Of a DNA stretch of 7,234 nucleotides, positions 6,301-7,234 are shown piece after piece. The notes under the pieces were generated by a model. It saw only the letters and a list, made by a program, of their open reading frames with translations, had not been told where the DNA came from and ran no database searches. The DNA is taken from the NCBI GenBank assembly GCA_031415695.1, contig JANOSH010000072.1, positions 1-7,234 on the forward strand, written 5' to 3'. How positions within the stretch are numbered: position 1 is the first letter of the stretch; the number at the start of each line of letters is the position of its first letter. Both the position numbers and the translations under genes were made by a program. This stretch comes from JANOSH01 sp031415695 (GTDB lineage: Bacteria > Actinomycetota > Acidimicrobiia > Acidimicrobiales > Ilumatobacteraceae).

Positions 6301-7077
6301 CATCGAGGACATGCCTCCAAAACCGTAGGTGTAGGAAGTCGAGCGAGGAGCAAAACCGTATGCTCCCTGCGAGGGCGGGCCCGTCGCAGTCTGCTGATAG
6401 CCCATCGGACTCGATGCGCCAAAACCTAATCCTTGACCAGGCTGTTGGGTGAACAGGGCTGATCCGAGCGCTGCACCGCGCTCGACGCGAGGCGGAGTCT
6501 GCAGCTGGTGTGTGGGACTGGCAATCGGTGGAACGAATGCCGGAACGCTTGCGGGATTCAGTTGCACCTGCACCACGGGTTGCTGCTGTGGAGCAACCTG
6601 GGACTGCTGAACGAGCAAGGCTGCTGCCAGCGCGTCCTCAGCGAACTTTCGCTTCGCAGCCTCTGCCATGGCTGACTTGCGCATGGCTGCTGCGATCTTC
6701 TTCTCCCCTGCATTGCCTACCTCTAGGCTTGCGATGTACGCCTCCGTGGCATCCACTGCTTCCTTTTCCTCCTGCGCAATCTGCGCTGGGGTAAGTTGAG
6801 AGGGTGGACCCAAGATGGGCGCGGACGAGGGCAACAGCTGAGATTGCTGCTGCTGACCGGACTGGCCAGACGGCTGCGGGCTCGGCTGTGGAGCAGGAGT
6901 CGACATCGGACGGATGACAACGAGTCCTTCAGAAGGCTCGAACAGAGCAACTGATGAAGACCTGCGGATGCCAGTCGGAAGGACTGGACGAGGACGAAGA
7001 AGTGGGAGACTGGGCGTCGGTGTTGACGCACGGGCAGAGCGGAGTGTGTGATCAGACGCACTGCGCTTTAGGCTCAT
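301..7077 (-). CDS. Gag-Pol polyprotein, copia type, with SET methyltransferase domain
   Basis: This 2258-residue polyprotein would build the virus-like particle and supply every enzyme for reverse transcription and integration. Domains by residue: low-complexity P/Q/G-rich N-terminus (1-380), Gag core (about 385-605), CCHC knuckles (635-648 and 691-704), protease with DSG (765-767), GAG-pre-integrase HHCC (907-945), integrase core (D975, D1038, E1073) and tail to about 1200, linker (about 1210-1468), CCCH motif (1470-1493), SET (about 1499-1622), reverse transcriptase (about 1742-1990, YVDD at 1917-1920) and RNase H (about 2102-2245). The ATG at 7077 is the first in frame: a TAG lies 15 bases further upstream (7095-7093). 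Its context has G at -3 and A at +4, which is moderate. The next Met is residue 58. The stop is TAG at 303-301. No gag/pol frameshift or internal stop exists, so the Gag-to-Pol ratio must be set by splicing, proteolysis or another means not visible here. Confidence 0.97.
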   Translation of the reverse strand: MSLKRSASDHTLRSARASTPTPSLPLLRPRPVLPTGIRRSSSVALFEPSEGLVVIRPMSTPAPQPSPQPSGQSGQQQQSQLLPSSAPILGPPSQLTPAQIAQEEKEAVDATEAYIASLEVGNAGEKKIAAAMRKSAMAEAAKRKFAEDALAAALLVQQSQVAPQQQPVVQVQLNPASVPAFVPPIASPTHQLQTPPRVERGAALGSALFTQQPGQGLGFGASSPMGYQQTATGPPSQGAYGFAPRSTSYTYGFGGMSSMAPQPLGMYGYGQMSSPGGFGGYAPPAAYQQQMQQAPQPLSSSAQPFQPASVVPPAAATQAQAAAAPAGAGPSPSVGAGGAGAPGAPGAPGAPQPPAGQLSSSQADHLSGVLASLLGLTDHSERSLPKPDAATRAPKLLSAEDFVRWRPGFLAFIESNGIPTSIVTQGVEGMAEFILTLKPQIEYKQQFSRDAVSPLDNEFLPQYPVNLRLAAKQLKWCYLAIERAVAGVPIANSIVSNCMRGNGREAWDRLERTFDQRTPVQSAALLSQFMTMRQAKGQSVSEFYTQFERLVSLMQAHGVSPHEEMVRLQFVRNLIVPAGHSIDTLLPLSVNDAFAMARTWESMDARGNVKAGSGGAAAFNAEATIVNGQKAKIKCFHCGKVGHFKSKCPTGNDGKPDVGPPKDRKKSEGKSGQKNKKEKKQQSAASAQKKCGWCAEFGHTESQCEKKLGGVPRKGPEANSASPSVSAYHAEIGPSSCFHSSSASSSSSSSSSSPSASSPFSGILDSGCTTSMFMNGVTVRGSPNQSQSIHLADGSELLAPVFGELAIQPLFGSPLILRDVYQHNDLKRNMISISQICKLSGVQKVEFTSAEAVLIGNDGKVLGRASESGGLYHLEFDLGDSSSHSFAAGTVSSKPRTLSLDEIATLHACLNHLGETRLRHALESGAIEGYENTRLPSKIPRCMVCVKAKMVKKTYADNIDPRLRVHNPLDRVHTDLMGPFPTTSLGGCSYILVLKDEASGFMWGVPLKNKSDAAPQLIAIFMQIFNSKGKFPTEVLSDQGTEFLGELTKFAKEKGIVMRQTMPYSSPQAGFIERPNLFIANGIRAGLLQSGLSKELWGECLSHFIYTYNRTFVSALRSQTPFELFHGTKPINRNLHPFGCDAVVRVEPALEKDKFDPRGADQIFVGYQDGFGFRFLDPDSRTIRFSKHAIFFDLSFAQAKRYVEGSFGTEEEPELSDIDFYSQLALRNSIRLAQLLSMADQDKGKPGAVAPPKRASLPIPASISLPASPSPSPSPEPEQPVQSPLASDEEEAMALPAPAASAPAKRKKGARKTEVERLSTWTPVGASMSRSTRSRAPEFRYGMADPGDIVNFNAEPAAAQRKLLALIDDDIADFDADTAQLELLSLLADIVFEDDFSVDSADSRSCLDSAEAHMARVKRAAEAQPLSHDDRIRKQANENALLSITTNRPMPADRPLTNKKGEISQPSVTCLGKSRLGGQCKNKTKSGAYCWQHLVKEQGLRIKKSTVPEAGRGLFAAKDFEPNETVALYTGDLAVGKKIMRSDFGGSNYLFGLSDKVGIDAARTDTAPGRMVNASDAPGHYRSANVRWIVDHRRRSVRLTAIKRIPKGSEIFIPYSKFYWKQHQKLKRVPGAPPTGRKGSAGGFVRFKEHLEKREEDEVSSIAPEDIDDDDVSIAYDPNTGEPVTAIDWEAFGGSPAVYHAQVQEHQFAFAASVLSSDPKNHAEAMASADAALWSAAEREEEQSLLDHDVFEQVVSLPVGSKILGARYVYKGKLDENGAIVRHKARLVVQGFGERSGIDYFETMAPTILPKTLKVFFAWCASNKMKVRSIDVKTAFLHASLKELLFIRSPPGFKSYPPGSILRLKKSLYGLKQAGRNFNLLATDILIFLGFKQLQYADVCLFVRESKSGGMIAVALYVDDMEVGHTEQDDAEIESFIQELSKLLDIKDLGDAKNVIGMRFMRNVDSNGEVTISLDLTAMIDRILQEFGFGNEVRTERIPFRVGEKLPPLSQFSDEQKEQAKGGWDDGRDRGKLTARNYQSCIGAVNYLAITVRPDIAFAVNMLARYNSAPIPEAVQALKFLLRYLKGTRELKLSFHSSANALTLCAYSDSDWANDYETSLSVSGSVMMLAGAAVDWMSQKQKTVATSSAEAEYIAASEATREVTWLRVLLAGLGAAQAEPTALFMDNQTSIRFVEEDTVTPRRKHINVRYHHVRDLAKQGYIAVFWIETKKQLADIFTKPLPFDAFSRIRDAIMGVRA
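343..774 (-). other. RNase H domain (Ty1/copia type)
   Basis: Residues about 2102-2245 carry the four acidic active-site residues of copia RNase H: D2109 in YSDSDWA, E2150 in TSSAEAEY, D2186 in FMDNQTS and D2235 in KKQLADIFTKPLP. The motif RRKHINVRYHHVRD (2202-2215) is also typical. The domain degrades the RNA strand during cDNA synthesis and leaves the polypurine-tract primer. The polyprotein ends 13 residues after this domain (VRA, then TAG), as in most copia elements. Confidence 0.95.
1108..1854 (-). other. Reverse transcriptase domain (RVT_2 family)
   Basis: Residues about 1742-1990 form a copia reverse transcriptase. Motifs in order: ILGARYVYKGKLDENG (1763-1778), HKARLVVQGFGE (1783-1794), YFETMAPT (1800-1807), RSIDVKTAFLHASL with catalytic D1831, SLYGLKQAGRNF (1867-1878), and ALYVDDMEVG with the catalytic pair D1919 and D1920. 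All three metal-binding Asp are intact. The enzyme copies genomic RNA into cDNA inside the particle, primed by tRNA. The sequence just before it (about 1715-1745, AEAMASADAALWSAAEREEE) matches the 'EA......W..A...E' lead-in of copia RT. That places the SET insertion upstream of the native RT boundary. Confidence 0.96.
2212..2583 (-). other. SET-type protein lysine methyltransferase domain within Pol
   Basis: Residues about 1499-1622 follow the SET fold from end to end. The N-terminal motif is GLRIKKSTVPEAGRGLFAAK, with G1511-x-G1513 for cofactor contact. Then comes VALYTGD (Y1529, equivalent to the usual 'EYxGE'). The central motif is GRMVNASDAPGHYRSANVRW, in which N1573 and N1585 take the place of the two Asn in 'NHSCxPN'. 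Next are KRIPKGSEIFIPY (the 'I.kGeEl...Y' motif) and Y1615, the likely catalytic Tyr, followed by SKFYW. SET enzymes transfer a methyl group from S-adenosylmethionine to lysine, most often on histones. The His of NHS is replaced by Ala, so activity is likely but not certain. The domain is continuous and in frame with integrase and reverse transcriptase, so it would be made as part of Pol. Substrate unknown. Confidence 0.9.
2599..2670 (-). other. CCCH zinc-binding-like motif preceding SET
   Basis: Residues 1470-1493 show C1470-x9-C1480-x9-C1490-x2-H1493, with Gly/Lys-rich loops (TCLGKSRLGGQCKN and YCWQH). The even spacing of three Cys and one His suggests a small zinc-stabilised fold. Short 'C..t..G..C......yC..H' motifs of this style occur in other small zinc-binding protein families. 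It ends six residues before the SET domain begins, so it may act as a pre-SET-like stabilising or target-binding element. Zinc binding is inferred from spacing only. Confidence 0.6.
2674..3450 (-). other. Unstructured integrase-to-SET linker with NLS-like cluster
   Basis: Residues about 1210-1468 match no domain I recognise. The first part is rich in Pro and Ser (about 1250-1283, including SPSPSPEPEQP) and then acidic (DEEE, 1288-1291). It is followed by a basic cluster, AKRKKGARK (1304-1312), which resembles a nuclear localisation signal. The later part (1350-1425) is acidic and helix-prone, with IDDDIADFDADTA (1367-1379). Copia elements usually have a variable, poorly conserved linker at this point, and the NLS of Ty1 integrase lies at its C-terminal end. 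A nuclear import role for the basic cluster is therefore reasonable but inferred. Confidence 0.6.
3478..4176 (-). other. Integrase catalytic core and C-terminal part
   Basis: Residues about 968-1200 carry the DDE catalytic triad: D975 in HTDLMGP, D1038 in LSDQGTEF and E1073 in GFIERPN. There are 34 residues between the second Asp and the Glu, one fewer than the usual D-D35-E count. The second motif reads DQG where most copia elements have DNG. The conserved copia block FDPRGADQIFVGY (1155-1167) and the FGFRFLDPDSRTIRFS segment follow and mark the integrase tail. The enzyme would process LTR ends and join them to host DNA in the nucleus. All three acidic residues are present, so activity is plausible. 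Confidence 0.94.
4213..4425 (-). other. GAG-pre-integrase (integrase N-terminal HHCC zinc domain)
   Basis: Residues about 885-955 include H907-x4-H912 (LHACLNHLG) and C942-x2-C945 (CMVCVKAKM), separated by 29 residues. This is the HHCC zinc-binding arrangement that precedes the catalytic core in copia integrases, where it helps multimerisation and LTR-end binding. The segment 'LHACLNHLGETRL' corresponds to the 'LWHrRLGH' motif of most copia elements, with the canonical W replaced. Confidence 0.9.
4468..4806 (-). other. Aspartic protease domain
   Basis: Residues about 758-870 contain the copia protease signature FSGILDSGCTTSMF, with catalytic Asp at 765 inside DSG (765-767). It is followed by the beta-rich pattern of a retropepsin-like monomer, including LADGSELLAP (791-800) and LILRDVYQHNDLKRNMISISQ (start 815). 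The enzyme is expected to dimerise and cut the polyprotein into Gag, protease, integrase and RT-RNase H. Just upstream lies a Ser-rich tract (about 739-758) that probably acts as a flexible linker between nucleocapsid and protease. Cleavage sites cannot be placed from sequence alone. Confidence 0.9.
4966..5175 (-). other. Two Gag CCHC zinc knuckles separated by a Lys-rich spacer
   Basis: The first knuckle is C635-x2-C638-x4-H643-x4-C648 (KCFHCGKVGHFKSKC). The second is C691-x2-C694-x4-H699-x4-C704 (CGWCAEFGHTESQC). Both keep the exact retroviral nucleocapsid spacing. The 42-residue spacer (649-690) is strongly basic, with KDRKK and KNKKEKK, and would add RNA-binding charge. The family role is packaging of genomic RNA and annealing of the tRNA primer. 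Many copia Gags carry one knuckle. The second one here is acidic in the middle and has Trp in place of the usual aromatic/hydrophilic pair, so it may bind a different target. Confidence 0.93.
5263..5925 (-). other. Gag capsid-like core (UBN2 / Retrotran_gag type)
   Basis: Residues about 385-605 form the structural Gag region expected to assemble the particle shell. The sequence is a predicted run of helices with the pattern typical of copia Gag: a W-containing start (RWRPGFLAFI, 404-413), then EAWDRLERTF (505-514), then a Gln/Leu-rich helix, then SVSEFYTQFERLV (539-551), then a helix carrying RLQFVRNL (567-574). This matches the usual arrangement of 'W..L...f', 'sv.ef...f..l' and a final 'iL..Lp' segment. 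It is followed by a short Gly/Ala spacer and the first zinc knuckle. The family assignment rests on motif order; no alignment was run. Confidence 0.85.
5938..7077 (-). other. Long low-complexity, prion-like Gag N-terminal extension
   Basis: Residues 1-380 precede the recognisable Gag core. They open with a basic, Ser/Arg/Pro-rich start (1-60) and continue into a Q/P/S-rich stretch with QQQQ (75-78). A helix-prone Ala/Glu/Lys segment follows (about 97-155, possibly coiled coil). Next come Gly/Tyr/Phe/Met/Gln-rich sequence (about 210-290) with repeated YG and FGG units, and a Pro/Ala/Gly stretch (300-357) containing tandem APG units. No enzymatic motif is visible. Yeast Ty1 Gag also has a disordered prion-like N-terminal region, so a role in Gag condensation or particle assembly is plausible, but this is inference from composition only. 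The length is unusual for copia elements, whose Gag normally starts close to the capsid region. Confidence 0.75.
6029..6063 (-). repeat. 9-bp tandem repeat encoding Ala-Pro-Gly units
   Basis: Three exact copies of a 9-base unit (GCTCCAGGC on the plus strand, from 6029, 6038 and 6047) are followed by a degenerate fourth. They encode the repeated Gly-Ala-Pro run at about residues 339-351 of the Gag N-terminus. The repeat is in frame and probably varies in copy number between element copies through slippage. Confidence 0.8.
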
Positions 7078-7081
7078 AACC
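7071..7081 (-). other. Primer binding site, copia-style internal initiator tRNA-Met
   Basis: Read on the minus strand, GGTTATGAGCC sits directly after the inferred LTR end (...CACGACA). It matches 10 of 11 bases of GGTTATGGGCC, the complement of the anticodon-loop region of eukaryotic initiator tRNA-Met. Drosophila copia is known to prime from this internal site with a 5' half-tRNA rather than from the tRNA 3' end. No match to the usual 3'-end initiator PBS (TGGTA...) is seen here. The ATG inside the site is the polyprotein start codon. Confidence 0.75.
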
Positions 7082-7234
7082 TGTCGTGTCGACTAACACA
7101 ACGGCTGAAGGCGCTTGCGCTGATCTAAGCTGAGGAGAGATTCGACGACAATCGAATTGTGTGTTCAGGTTGACAGCGACAGACAAAACGACTTGCAATT
7201 CCGCACGTTGTGTTACAGACGCTGCACGTGTCCA
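7082..7234 (-). repeat. 5' LTR, lacking its first 63 bases at the window edge
   Basis: This is the promoter-bearing LTR of the element. Positions 7094-7234 are identical to 1-141. Positions 7082-7093 add the 3' end of the LTR (GTCGACACGACA on the minus strand), which abuts the primer binding site. The first 63 bases, present in the other copy at 142-204, lie beyond the window. Transcription should start within this LTR, but the R/U5 boundaries cannot be placed. Confidence 0.8.
7094..7234. repeat. Exact 141-bp copy of the window start (terminal overlap)
   Basis: Base-by-base reading shows 7094-7234 to be identical to 1-141 with no mismatch. The repeat starts and stops inside the LTR rather than at its ends. 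Its length equals the largest k-mer commonly used by the assembler MEGAHIT, so it is most likely the closing overlap of a circular assembly path. Confidence 0.85.

Larger units (their letters stand above)
1..7234 (-). mobile_element. Ty1/copia-type LTR retrotransposon with an in-frame SET domain
   Basis: The window is filled by one element. On the minus strand it reads partial 5' LTR, primer binding site, a single gag-pol frame, polypurine tract and partial 3' LTR. The Pol order of protease, integrase, reverse transcriptase and RNase H identifies the copia superfamily, because gypsy elements place integrase last. Catalytic residues of protease, integrase, reverse transcriptase and RNase H are all present and there is no stop or frameshift, so the copy looks recently active. 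It is longer in coding capacity (2258 codons) than the typical copia polyprotein of roughly 1300 to 1700 residues. The extra length comes from a long Gag N-terminus and from a zinc-motif/SET insertion before reverse transcriptase. Both LTRs are cut by the window edges, so target-site duplications cannot be seen. Confidence 0.96.

Noticed and set aside
5766..6422. Open minus-strand frame of 218 codons in another phase, Arg/Leu-rich
   Set aside because: It is an out-of-phase reading of the repetitive Gag N-terminus. Its Arg/Leu bias is what shifted Pro/Gln/Ala codons give.
1..7234. Circular plasmid or virus with direct terminal repeats
   Set aside because: The repeat falls inside an LTR, and the content is a complete copia element with PBS and polypurine tract, so LTR collapse in assembly explains it better.

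Overview
The window is essentially one complete eukaryotic Ty1/copia-type (Pseudoviridae-like) LTR retrotransposon, lying on the minus strand. It has a single uninterrupted 2258-codon gag-pol reading frame. In order it encodes a long low-complexity Gag N-terminus, a Gag capsid-like region, two CCHC zinc knuckles, aspartic protease, GAG-pre-integrase zinc domain, integrase, linker, a small CCCH zinc-like motif plus a SET-type lysine methyltransferase domain, reverse transcriptase and RNase H. The order PR-IN-RT-RH is diagnostic of copia rather than gypsy. All retroelement catalytic residues I could check are present. The host cannot be named: no host gene is in the window, and only a eukaryote is implied.

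Layout, read on the minus strand from the right end: partial 5' LTR (7234 to 7082), a copia-style primer binding site resembling the anticodon region of initiator tRNA-Met (7081 to 7071) that contains the polyprotein start codon, the polyprotein (7077 to 301), a short 3' untranslated stretch with a small hairpin, a polypurine tract (213 to 205), and a partial 3' LTR (204 to 1). Neither LTR is complete. Combining them gives an inferred 216-bp LTR that begins TGTTGTG and ends CACGACA.

The two ends of the window are an exact 141-bp direct repeat that does not coincide with either LTR boundary. This looks like a de Bruijn-graph overlap of a circular path: internal region plus one LTR, 7093 bp. 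It is either a collapse of the two LTRs during assembly or a genuine one-LTR circle. It should not be taken as evidence of a circular virus or plasmid.

The most interesting feature is the SET methyltransferase domain built into Pol between integrase and reverse transcriptase. It suggests that this retroelement carries its own protein-lysine (perhaps histone) methylating activity, conceptually parallel to the chromodomains of chromoviruses. Further points are the start codon lying inside the primer binding site and the unusually long P/Q/G/Y-rich, prion-like Gag N-terminus.
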